Of a DNA stretch of 64,000 bases, positions 9,472 through 17,919 are shown piece after piece (the first letter of the stretch is position 1; each line of letters starts with the position of its first letter). The notes beneath the pieces are model-generated. The model was not told the DNA's origin. It saw nothing but the letters and a program-made list of their open reading frames with translations, and searched no databases. Made by a program: the position numbers and the translations under genes. This DNA is from Cryptosporidium bovis (taxonomy: Eukaryota > Apicomplexa > Conoidasida > Eucoccidiorida > Cryptosporidiidae): assembly GCA_009768925.2 (NCBI GenBank), contig VHIT02000002.1:1-64000 (forward strand), written 5' to 3'.

Positions 9472-10152
9472 TTAATAGCCATCTCCGTCAGACAGTAGTT
9501 TTATTGCTTGAATAAACTACAGTGAATAATTAAAAAATGTAATAATTAACTTAACAATAGTAAAGAAACATACCGTTCTTATTCTGGATTTTATAGTCGA
9601 TATATCGTTATTTATTTTGTCTACTTTACTGTATTTCGGTTATTAAAGTATTAAATGTTATATTCATTCATATTTTTAGCTTACCTATGCTCGAATTCTT
9701 CCTTCAAATCCAATATATATGGAACTTCATTTAAATTTAATTCGATAAAGAATCCAAAGGATAATTCAACGCATATTTTATTTATATTTGGTCTGTTATA
9801 TTTGTATTAATATTAGTTTGAAATATTAATCAATATTAATAAATAACTTACATAAGTGTATCAACATATAAATCACATCCCAAATTAGTACGTGTATTGA
9901 GTTCATTAATACCCAATTCACTAAAAAGTGAAATATTTCTGCGGAGTTTTTGACTAAATATCGAAATTTGGTTGAAGTATATATATATTTCACGTATAAT
10001 TATGAATATTTGCCTCAGGAGTATCAAACTTACATCTCTTGAATTTTAATTAATGAGTCTTCTTTCTGTTTCATAAGTTCACTTAAATCTTTTTGAAGAA
10101 CATTTTCAAGAAAGTCTTCATATTTGCTTATATCGTTGTTTACTTCAACCAT
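9472..10152 (-). CDS. UXT: UXT (ART-27) prefoldin-like subunit, five exons
   Basis: Reconstructed from five exons on the minus strand: 10152-10034, 9953-9852, 9792-9685, 9628-9574 and 9516-9472. Introns are 56-80 nt, with donors GTAAGT, GTAAGT, GTAAGC and GTATGT. The product is 142 residues. It matches UXT in order: SKYEDFLENVLQKDL (UXT: RYETFISDVLQRDL), LRRNISLF, TNLGCDLYVDTLIP (UXT: VDLGCNFFVDTVVP), ICVELSFGFFIELNLNE and a C-terminal helix ending in IQAIKLLSDGDGY. UXT is an alpha-type prefoldin of the R2TP/prefoldin-like co-chaperone complex, which helps assemble large complexes such as RNA polymerases. No exon alone is long enough to stand out. The stop lies 2 bp from the Kazal gene stop (tail to tail), so the two 3' UTRs must overlap. 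Confidence 0.88.
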
Positions 10153-10820
10153 GATAAGTGATTTAAATCCTTCTAGTAAGAGTAATTACTTGGAGAGGTA
10201 ACTGAAGAACATTAAATACGGCAAAGTGAAGTTGTTATTTTATCTTTTGTTAGCTTTTCTTCTTGAAGGTGTTATTTATATTTAGATGTGGGATAATAAT
10301 TGAATTAAATTAAAAATATTGAGTGAGTACATGTGATTAATGAGTTATTTAGGAGTTTATGTAGTGTATTATTACAAGATTTTCTTTAAAAAAGAATAGT
10401 TGTCTTTTGTCATATATTTTTTTTTCTGAATTTTCAAATAATCACACTTTTGCAAAACTAGCCAACCTTGAATACCAGCCCGCCAAGAAAAGTGAATGGT
10501 CAAATATGAATTAAGCTATGTAATCAATTGAAGAAGAATTAGGTTAGGATATACACTAGATTATCCAGTTGCATTTGAACGTTCTTTTACATTTTATCCA
10601 GTGTATCTTGGAATAATAGACGATATAAATGAAAGAGAGAATAGATATTACAATCTGTAGATAGCTTGGAACAAATAAATTAAATGAGCATTAGGAATTT
10701 GTATGGTCTTTTTCAAACGTTTCCTACCTACTATTACACTATTCTAGAATTTTACACTATTCAAGAAACACCTATATAAGTAATATATTTACTTTCGATC
10801 CAATTAATTAATTAATAAGT
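10153..10820. other. Intergenic, UXT upstream region
   Basis: 668 bp between the UXT start and the ASF1 stop, both on the minus strand. It contains an E2F-like CCCGCCAAGAAA at 10479-10490. No other supported feature. Confidence 0.6.
10479..10490 (-). promoter_or_regulatory. E2F-like box (TTTCTTGGCGGG on minus strand)
   Basis: A TTGGCGGG core with a T-rich flank, oriented toward UXT and about 330 bp upstream of its start. Confidence 0.45.
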
Positions 10821-11513
10821 TTATTTGGCAATATGATTGTTGCTTATATTCTCATTGTCAGTTGAACTAATGCCGTTTTGTTCATTAGAATGATTGCATG
10901 TATTATCTGGGAACTTAGTGTTGTCATTAGAGCTAAAATTATTATAGTTATTATCACTGGAAGATTTCTGTGAGGTAGACAACACAGAGTCGGAATTCGC
11001 GTTTTTGTCAAAATCAATATCATCGTTATCAAGTGTGTCATCTTTTTTAACGTCCCATGAAATATTGAATCTTGTTAATCTTGGGGATTCACTAAGGATA
11101 ATTCTCTGTAATTTGTCAATAATGGGAATGTCTGGAGGATTGTCTTCCAAGAGTGGATCGGAATAAACATTGTGCACATAATAACCTATTCTTATAAACT
11201 CTTCATTGCGATATGAGCCTAATATAAGAACAACGGCCATACCGTGGACATCTTCTGGTGGTATTTTTGTAAAGTCTGGTGCAGGTGCCTTAAATATAAA
11301 TTTCAATGCTCCTCTAGTTATAGGTCCTAATGCAATGCAATCCAATTCTTGATCCATATCTTTTGTATCTGCGCAACTAATGTAGACTATTTTCCATTCT
11401 AAATCTTCTTCTAGATTTTGCAGACATTCGAATGAAATCTCAAACTCTATAGGGTCTGTAATGTGTGTTGGATTTTTGAAAACTTTCACAGAAGTTACAT
11501 TAACTAGTGACAT
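10821..11513 (-). CDS. ASF1: Histone chaperone ASF1
   Basis: A 230-residue protein. The conserved Ig-like core occupies residues 1-155: MSLVNVTSVKVFKNP, PIEFEISFECLQNLEEDLEWKI, LDCIALGPITRGALKFIFKAPAPD, GMAVVLILGSYRNEEFIRIGYYVHN and NISWD. These contain the H3-H4-contacting strands. The remaining 75 residues are a variable acidic/Asn/Ser tail, as in fungal Asf1. It carries H3-H4 dimers to replication-coupled and replication-independent deposition factors. Single exon. An E2F-like TTTGGCGCG box lies about 394 bp upstream, in the region shared with the next divergent gene. Confidence 0.96.
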   Translation of the reverse strand: MSLVNVTSVKVFKNPTHITDPIEFEISFECLQNLEEDLEWKIVYISCADTKDMDQELDCIALGPITRGALKFIFKAPAPDFTKIPPEDVHGMAVVLILGSYRNEEFIRIGYYVHNVYSDPLLEDNPPDIPIIDKLQRIILSESPRLTRFNISWDVKKDDTLDNDDIDFDKNANSDSVLSTSQKSSSDNNYNNFSSNDNTKFPDNTCNHSNEQNGISSTDNENISNNHIAK

Positions 11514-11906
11514 CTTTCTTCTCTGTTCGATCCTTTTATATTAAAAAATTATTGATTAAAAATAATTATTACCTTTACGTATAACAATGCTTCAATTGTA
11601 TTTTTTCTATGATTAAAGTTAAAAGTTATTTTATTATTGTTTTCTATACATTTAAATCAAACAGTTTTTCTTTTTTTGAAGTGTTTATTATGATTTCAAA
11701 TTACCCGAAAGCAATATTATAATATTAAATAAATGCTACGATAACTTTATTCCTAAAACCTTGATACAAAATTATATTAACGTATCTTTACTCTACCCCA
11801 AACCTAACTATTTTTTTATCCGAAGTTTGAAAAGAACAAGCACACCACCTCTTAAAAGCAAGTAATATATCTGCCTAAAAATTTCTAAAAAATAATTAAA
11901 AAAATA

Positions 11907-11915
11907 TTTGGCGCG
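11907..11915. promoter_or_regulatory. E2F-like box TTTGGCGCG
   Basis: A match to the classic E2F consensus TTTSSCGC, between ASF1 and the divergent acidic protein gene. ASF1 is a replication-linked chaperone and so a plausible target. Confidence 0.55.
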
Positions 11916-12177
11916 TATTCCATTATTGGAAAAAAGAAACTTTTATTTACTACGGTGAAATGATGATCAAATTCGCATTTTTTGAGGAACTAGGTGCCAG
12001 AAAAATACTAGTTTAAATAGTCAAGCCCAAATTTTGTATACATACGAACATCATATATAAGACACTGTAATTCATGAATCATTCACTGAAAAAAGCAAGT
12101 ATGAAATAAAACCAAATGTTTGTCATAATCTTCCTTTGTTACATTTTTATCCATGTAAAGCCAAATTAAAGGGGTAA

Positions 12178-12188
12178 TTTGGGCGGGG
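12178..12188. promoter_or_regulatory. G-rich E2F-like box TTTGGGCGGGG
   Basis: A GC-rich island within AT-rich DNA about 540 bp upstream of the acidic protein gene. It resembles TTTSSCGC-type E2F sites with one mismatch. Confidence 0.35.
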
Positions 12189-12727
12189 TAGTTTTGTTTT
12201 CTATTAAAAAATGAATAAATGTATAATTTTTTTTTGTAGGCTTAAGAAACTACATGTTTTTTTCTTTCTATAATTGTTTAGACAGGACTACAGCAAATAG
12301 TAATGTTATAGACTTAGTGATGATAGAATAAGAACCCACTTTTTTATTTAACAATAAAACCCAACGTTAGTTTTATGTGTAGGAGGGTCCATGCATTTTT
12401 TTTCAAACTAAATTTGATACAGGGTACCGGGTATATGTTTTTATTAAATAAAAAGAAAAATACCGGTGAAATAAAGAGAAATGAATTTACGACAAAAGTA
12501 GATATAGAGCGATAAGATCTATATAGATAAGGTTACATAACTAGATAATGAAGAATAGAATATTCAATGCGAGTACTAGATGTATATAGTGAATATTATT
12601 GTCAATAAAAAGTCACAAGAAACGGTAGAAAGGTGTTTTTATTTTTCATTTTAAATAAAGTAGGAATAATATAAAATAAATTTGAAAGGGAATAAGTTTC
12701 AGTTGTAAAAGTAAGGTGAGATAAAAC

Positions 12728-15700
12728 ATGTTGGAAGTTGAAACGCCAAAAGGCAATGAAAGTAAAAATGAAATAAGTAAAGAAACAAATATAGGTAAAT
12801 CAAGCATGAATGAAAAGCGTGAGTTTAAGATAAACAATAAGGAGGACTTTGAGTATGTAAAAAAAATACTGGACGAATATGAATTATCAAGAAAATCGTT
12901 GCAGGAGGAGGTGCATAATTTGGTTTTGGATAATGAGGACTTGAAATTGAAACTAAAATCAAGTAATGATTTACTAAACTATTGGAAAGAGGAGTATGAA
13001 ATATGCAATTCATCACTAGAGCTAGTAACTAAGGAGTTAGAACAACTTAAAATTCACGATGAAAATATGAATACATTCAATAAGTGTTTAAAGACTATAG
13101 AGTGTAGCAATTGTGGCAATGAATGGAAGAATGTAACTGTAGAAAATGATGAAATAATGAACAATGAGAGAAACTTGAACAATTACGTAGACATAACAAA
13201 TATACTAGTTTCATCCCTATTTATTAGCAATGCAGACAATAATAATGATAGAGAAATTATTTGTAATGGAAACAGTAATGTGAAAAATGTGATATGTGAA
13301 AAAGATCAACAAATAGAAAAGTTAAAAAAGGAGAATAGCGAATATTTGATACAAATAAAAAGTAAAAATACATTAATTAGTGAACTTAGAGATGAGATTT
13401 GTAGATTAAAGAGTAGAATAGTTATTACAGAAAACAATCCAACAAACTTGATTAATATAACCAGCGATATAGAAAGTACATTTCCGATATGTAGTGAAGA
13501 TGATAAAATAGTAATAAAGGATTTTGGGATGAATAAAAAAAGCAGAAAAAGAAAAATGGAGTTGGTTTCTAATATTGATAGTAACAAACATAGTAGCAAC
13601 AGTTACATAGATGATGTAGTTGAAGTGACGGAAAAGGAAATGCGATTGGTACAAGAATATATGAGTGACGATGACGATAAAGTAAATGACAAGCATAGTT
13701 ATAGATTTGATGAATGTGTTGAATCAATTAATGTCTATAACAGTATTGCCAACAAAAATACACAATTTTTTGAAAATAATAAACGTGATAATTCAGGGAA
13801 TGATATTGATGCCACTTTTGAAATGGAGTTGGATGTTAGTAAAAAAGTTGAAATGGATGATGAGGAGTTGGGACTTGAGAATGATTGGGGTGAGGATGAT
13901 TTAGACGAGATTTGGAAGGAAAATGAACAAGCAACAGAAAATATAAGGAGAAATAATAAATATGAACAATTATTTGAGAATATTATTAATGATCATAATA
14001 CTATTGAATACAATAAGGATACAAATGTTGACAATAACGATTATGGTAGCAAAGGTATTAATTGTGATGATGAGAGAAGCAATAGTGTCAAAAATGTACA
14101 CGATATTACTTACAATGATCACAATATTAGCAGTGATGGTGTAAAAGCAATAGCATCGCTTCTAGACGATTTTGTGAGCCATATTTCTGGTTCGTTAGAA
14201 GAAGAAAAAGACGAAGAAGAGAAAAAAGATAATAACATTAAATCACTTTTTGATTCAATTAATGATAGAGGAAGTATAAATTACAATAAGGTAACTGTGG
14301 AAAATAAAGTAAGGGGTTTGTCTGGATTTACTGGATTGGTATCTAATATAAGAAATTTCTTTAATGAGGATGTGAATCAGTGTAAGAATAGTGATAAATG
14401 TGAAAAAAGTATGGATTTAAACGAGAATGATAAAAAATCAGCTACCTTATTAGAATCTGAGGTAGATTTAGATGTAAAAAACAGGAATAATGAAGTGAAT
14501 ATTAATTTAGATGAAAACAAAATGAGCGATGATAATGAGAATAACATCAATTGGGAAGATGATGAATGGTTAGATAGTGAATCAATTACTTCTGTGGATT
14601 ACACAAAACAAACAGGTGAAACAAGTGAAGTATGTGATGGAGTGAGTAACAATATAGATGATAAATATATTAATATGGAATTTAACTCCGTTGGGAAATT
14701 TATTTGTGGAGAAAATGATAATATAGTTAAGTTAAAACCATCATTAAATAGTGAGTGGGAATATGATGATTTTAGAGAATTAGACGAAAATAATAATATT
14801 GAAAAAGACCATTGTGCTTCAGAAAATAACAAACATAACTTTCACAATGGTAGTTTAGACAATTACTTTGGCGATCCATTGAAAGATGAATGGGGATTTG
14901 ATGATCTTAATGAGGGTTTTGATGAAATTGAGGGAAATAATAAAGTAGAAACAAATGTTGAGTACATTAATAATGACTTACCGATAAAATGCGAATTAGA
15001 TATTAAATCAGACGATTTAATTGACAATTTAACAAACTTAGAGTTAGATAGAGAAAAGAATGACAATAAGAGTAATAAATGTGAATTAAATAAGTATAAA
15101 GAAGGTTATATAAGTAATGCAACAGAATCTGAATCAGAACTAGATATTGGAGAAAAAAGTCATGAAATCGAGAGCAATATATTAAACTCTGAGTTAATAT
15201 TAGAACCTGAAAGTGATGGCGTTATAAGTGACATCATTGTGAGTGAATTAATAACAGATTCAGATGGCTGTGATAAAAAGGACTATTCAGATCATTATCT
15301 AGTTGAAGATTCGCAGAAATTATATAGATTCGCAGACAAAAACAATGATGAGAATGGTAATTTGTTAAAAGTTGAAATAGGAATGAGTTCAGACATAAAA
15401 GATGTTGACAATGATGATATAAAATCATACTTTGAGGAGAAAGAGGGGGAAAATATTGGAAGTAGTGGAATGGATTTTGAACCGGAGATGAATTCTGACA
15501 TTGAGGGAAGAGAGTGTGTTTTGGTTCGTGAACCTGAATCTGGTTTTGACATAGAAAAAGTTATTCATAATGAAAGAGTAGGGTTTAAATTTGAAATCGA
15601 GTCTAGTTATGAAAATGAAGAAAATAACATAATAAAATGTGAGATAAAATCAGAATATGATTTTGATGAAAATAAAAAAGTAAACTTAGAATCGAAGCTA

Positions 15701-17284
15701 GAGTCAGATTCTGAAGGAATTAGGGATGATAACAAAAATGATTTGATAAATAAGAAAGCAAACTCAGGATCTGAATTAGAATCTGATTTTGAGGGAATTG
15801 AGAAAAATAATAAAAAGAACATAATATATAAAGAAACAAAGTCAGAGTCAGAGTTAGAATCTGATTTCGAGGGAATTAAAGATGACAATGGAAATAATAT
15901 AACATATAAAGAAACAAAGTCAGAGTCAGAGTTAGAATCTGATTTCGAGGGAATTAAAGATGACAATGGAAATAATATAACATATAAAGAAACAAAGTCA
16001 GAGTCAGAGTTAGAATCTGATTTCGAAGGAATTAAAGATAAGAATAAAAGCAATACAACGAATAAAGAAGTAGAATTGGAATCGGAGTTGGAATCTGATT
16101 TTGAAGAGAGGAAATGTGATAATAAAATCAATACAACAAATAAAGAAGCAAACTCAGAATCGGAGTTGAAATCAGATTCTAAAGGAATTGTAGATGACAA
16201 TAGAAATGATACAACAAATAAAGAAACAAAATCAAAATTAGAATCTGGTTCTAAAGAGGAAAGAGAAAAAAATAAAGAGGAAAAAAAACTTAATCTCTTA
16301 AGTAATATAATATCTGAATTTGAAATTGGACAAAAAAATGGTAAAAACAGTTGTTTAATCGAAGTAAAGTCGAAAATAGAGTCAATTACGGAAAGTAAGG
16401 ACTGCATAAAAGTAGAAGACGAACTAAAAACTGAACAGGAATTGGAATTAAAAAAAGAATTGAAAAGTGATGATTCAGTAGAGGGTAGTTTATTAGAGGA
16501 AAGTAATAATGACAGTTCACTTGAGTCTTCATTAAAAGATGAATGGGAATGTAATAATTGGGAAGAGAATGTCAAATTTGAAGAGGTATCAAATAGAAAT
16601 AACAAAAAAACACGAGATAATAATTTTGATGATAACCTTACATTAAAGAAAGAACCAAATGAAATTGAGGATGATATTTTGTGGGAAAATGATTGGGATG
16701 AAAATTATGACGATAATGATAGCGGAGTTAAATTTAATGCAGATAATAATAATGGCAATATTTTAGATAAATTTAATGAAGAAACAAACAACAATAACTC
16801 AAATTTAAATGTATTCGATACTAATATTAAAATAGGCAGTGCCATGATTGATGACAACAGTAATGTTGACGAGAGAATATTAAATTTAAGTGATGATGAT
16901 GCTGAAAAGGAATCAGTGATTAATTGGGATGACGAGTGGTCTATTGATCAAGATGAATTGAGTAACAATAAATACAGTCAAGCCAAAAATGACTACGAAT
17001 GTGATATTAATATAAAAAAAAGCAATGATAATGTTAATAATAAAAATAATACTTTATTAAATAATTTATCCTGTAATTTAAACAAGAATGTAAGTTCAAA
17101 TGTTAACAATTCAACTTCAATTGACGGTTGGGATAATGACAACGACTGGAATTTTGATGATTTAAATAATGAAAAGGACAACGGTGTCAACGAGTCAAAT
17201 AAAATAAATAGAAATGAAGTTGATAGTAGGAACAACTCAGTATGGGAGGATATAGAGTGGAATTCTGATGATAATGATTTTTAA
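12728..17284 (+). CDS. Large acidic protein with coiled coil, Glu/Asp repeats and Trp-acidic motifs
   Basis: A 1,518-residue, highly acidic protein in one exon, family not recognised. Residues 40-115 form a coiled coil (LQEEVHNLVLDNEDLKLKLK). A single CSNCGNEW pair is near residue 120. About nine short motifs of Trp among acidic residues are scattered along it: DWGEDDLDEIW (near 385), INWEDDEW (608), SEWEYDDF (676), DEWGFDDL (720), DEWECNNW (1271), ILWENDWDE (1317), INWDDEW (1398), GWDNDNDWNFDDL (1466) and VWEDIEW (1505). Between them is a Ser/Glu/Asp/Lys-rich tandem-repeat block (about 990-1180), including near-exact 26-residue repeats. Coiled coil plus repeated acidic-Trp motifs recalls membrane-trafficking proteins such as TMF-type golgins or clathrin-adaptor ligands, but this is only a resemblance. 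No signal peptide and no membrane segment are seen. Confidence 0.8.
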   Translation: MLEVETPKGNESKNEISKETNIGKSSMNEKREFKINNKEDFEYVKKILDEYELSRKSLQEEVHNLVLDNEDLKLKLKSSNDLLNYWKEEYEICNSSLELVTKELEQLKIHDENMNTFNKCLKTIECSNCGNEWKNVTVENDEIMNNERNLNNYVDITNILVSSLFISNADNNNDREIICNGNSNVKNVICEKDQQIEKLKKENSEYLIQIKSKNTLISELRDEICRLKSRIVITENNPTNLINITSDIESTFPICSEDDKIVIKDFGMNKKSRKRKMELVSNIDSNKHSSNSYIDDVVEVTEKEMRLVQEYMSDDDDKVNDKHSYRFDECVESINVYNSIANKNTQFFENNKRDNSGNDIDATFEMELDVSKKVEMDDEELGLENDWGEDDLDEIWKENEQATENIRRNNKYEQLFENIINDHNTIEYNKDTNVDNNDYGSKGINCDDERSNSVKNVHDITYNDHNISSDGVKAIASLLDDFVSHISGSLEEEKDEEEKKDNNIKSLFDSINDRGSINYNKVTVENKVRGLSGFTGLVSNIRNFFNEDVNQCKNSDKCEKSMDLNENDKKSATLLESEVDLDVKNRNNEVNINLDENKMSDDNENNINWEDDEWLDSESITSVDYTKQTGETSEVCDGVSNNIDDKYINMEFNSVGKFICGENDNIVKLKPSLNSEWEYDDFRELDENNNIEKDHCASENNKHNFHNGSLDNYFGDPLKDEWGFDDLNEGFDEIEGNNKVETNVEYINNDLPIKCELDIKSDDLIDNLTNLELDREKNDNKSNKCELNKYKEGYISNATESESELDIGEKSHEIESNILNSELILEPESDGVISDIIVSELITDSDGCDKKDYSDHYLVEDSQKLYRFADKNNDENGNLLKVEIGMSSDIKDVDNDDIKSYFEEKEGENIGSSGMDFEPEMNSDIEGRECVLVREPESGFDIEKVIHNERVGFKFEIESSYENEENNIIKCEIKSEYDFDENKKVNLESKLESDSEGIRDDNKNDLINKKANSGSELESDFEGIEKNNKKNIIYKETKSESELESDFEGIKDDNGNNITYKETKSESELESDFEGIKDDNGNNITYKETKSESELESDFEGIKDKNKSNTTNKEVELESELESDFEERKCDNKINTTNKEANSESELKSDSKGIVDDNRNDTTNKETKSKLESGSKEEREKNKEEKKLNLLSNIISEFEIGQKNGKNSCLIEVKSKIESITESKDCIKVEDELKTEQELELKKELKSDDSVEGSLLEESNNDSSLESSLKDEWECNNWEENVKFEEVSNRNNKKTRDNNFDDNLTLKKEPNEIEDDILWENDWDENYDDNDSGVKFNADNNNGNILDKFNEETNNNNSNLNVFDTNIKIGSAMIDDNSNVDERILNLSDDDAEKESVINWDDEWSIDQDELSNNKYSQAKNDYECDINIKKSNDNVNNKNNTLLNNLSCNLNKNVSSNVNNSTSIDGWDNDNDWNFDDLNNEKDNGVNESNKINRNEVDSRNNSVWEDIEWNSDDNDF
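15830..16040 (+). repeat. 78-bp coding tandem repeat (about 2.7 near-exact copies)
   Basis: Copies begin at 15830, 15908 and 15986 with a 78-bp period (26 codons). The first two are virtually identical and the third diverges after about 55 bp. Each encodes a unit around KSESELESDFEGIKDD followed by an Asn-rich spacer. More diverged copies of the ESELESD unit extend from about 15690 to 16260. The near-identity at the DNA level suggests recent duplication or homogenisation and possible length variation between isolates. Confidence 0.9.
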
Positions 17285-17553
17285 TGTTATTTGCATATAA
17301 ATTTGAATACTACATTATATATTATTACTACGTATGAATATATTATTCAGGTATTATGTTATTTAGGCTGATATTTAATGTATAATAGAAAAATGAAATG
17401 ACAAATATATAAAAGTTAGATTTTCTATATTAGCCACATATTCCTAGTTTTCTTTTTCTGAAGATATATATTAAATTTATTTTTAATCTTAATATGTAGA
17501 TTTTTAGGGTGTTTTCCAAATATGTCAAATAATATTTTACTATAGGTGGGTTA

Positions 17554-17566
17554 CCCGCCAGAAAAA
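17554..17566. promoter_or_regulatory. E2F-like box (CCCGCCAGAAAAA)
   Basis: The reverse complement reads TTTTTCTGGCGGG. It sits about 360 bp upstream of the TOP2 start, with an AP2-type TGCATGCATG 60 bp downstream. TOP2 is a proliferation gene, so cell-cycle control is plausible. Confidence 0.45.
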
Positions 17567-17627
17567 GAATTATTTACTCAGGCAAAGGCGAATTATTATT
17601 TCTATAATTGTGGGATAGATTTTTTTT

Positions 17628-17637
17628 TGCATGCATG
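17628..17637. promoter_or_regulatory. TGCATGCATG, likely ApiAP2 site
   Basis: An overlapping pair of TGCATG motifs after a T tract, about 285 bp upstream of TOP2. Confidence 0.35.
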
Positions 17638-17919
17638 TGTATACAAAATAAGTGTTACCGGCATAATATGAGAGGGAAAATATTTTATTACTTAAATGTA
17701 AAAATAAAAAAATTAGATTTAAATGTCGATATAATAGTAGAATACGAGGTAGATTTTGATGTAAATTAACAATTATACACATGTTTGTATGTACCTCGAT
17801 ACAATACACTAGATAATAAAACAATAGCCTTTGTTAATATTTAAGCAATTGAATTGAGTGTATGCATTAAACAACCAAATACAAGGTATTTTTAAGTTAA
17901 TATATAGAAATAACTGGAA

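Larger units (their letters stand above)
11514..12727. other. Long divergent intergenic region, ASF1 / acidic Trp-repeat gene
   Basis: At 1,214 bp this is the longest gene-free stretch in the window. It has E2F-like TTTGGCGCG at 11907-11915 and a G-rich TTTGGGCGGGG at 12178-12188. I looked for split genes and small RNAs and found nothing convincing. It may simply hold two promoters, or an unrecognised noncoding RNA. Confidence 0.6.
17285..17919. other. Intergenic, TOP2 upstream region
   Basis: 635 bp between two plus-strand genes. It contains an E2F-like CCCGCCAGAAAAA at 17554-17566 and a TGCATGCATG site at 17628-17637. No gene seen. Confidence 0.65.

Noticed and set aside
12080-12330. Possible C/D-box small nucleolar RNA (GTGATGA near 12317 and CTGA near 12087)
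   Set aside because: The boxes are in the wrong order and spacing, with no terminal stem.
15830-16040. Direct repeats considered as a CRISPR array
   Set aside because: The repeats are contiguous, in frame and coding, in a eukaryotic gene; there are no unique spacers.
15607-16605. Minus-strand 332-codon ORF rich in Ser and Phe
   Set aside because: It is the shadow of the acidic GAA/GAT repeat region of the plus-strand protein; its repeats come from the sense codons.
17570-17824. Minus-strand 84-codon ORF upstream of TOP2
   Set aside because: Leu/Ile/Tyr-rich translation of AT DNA, overlapping likely regulatory motifs; no support.
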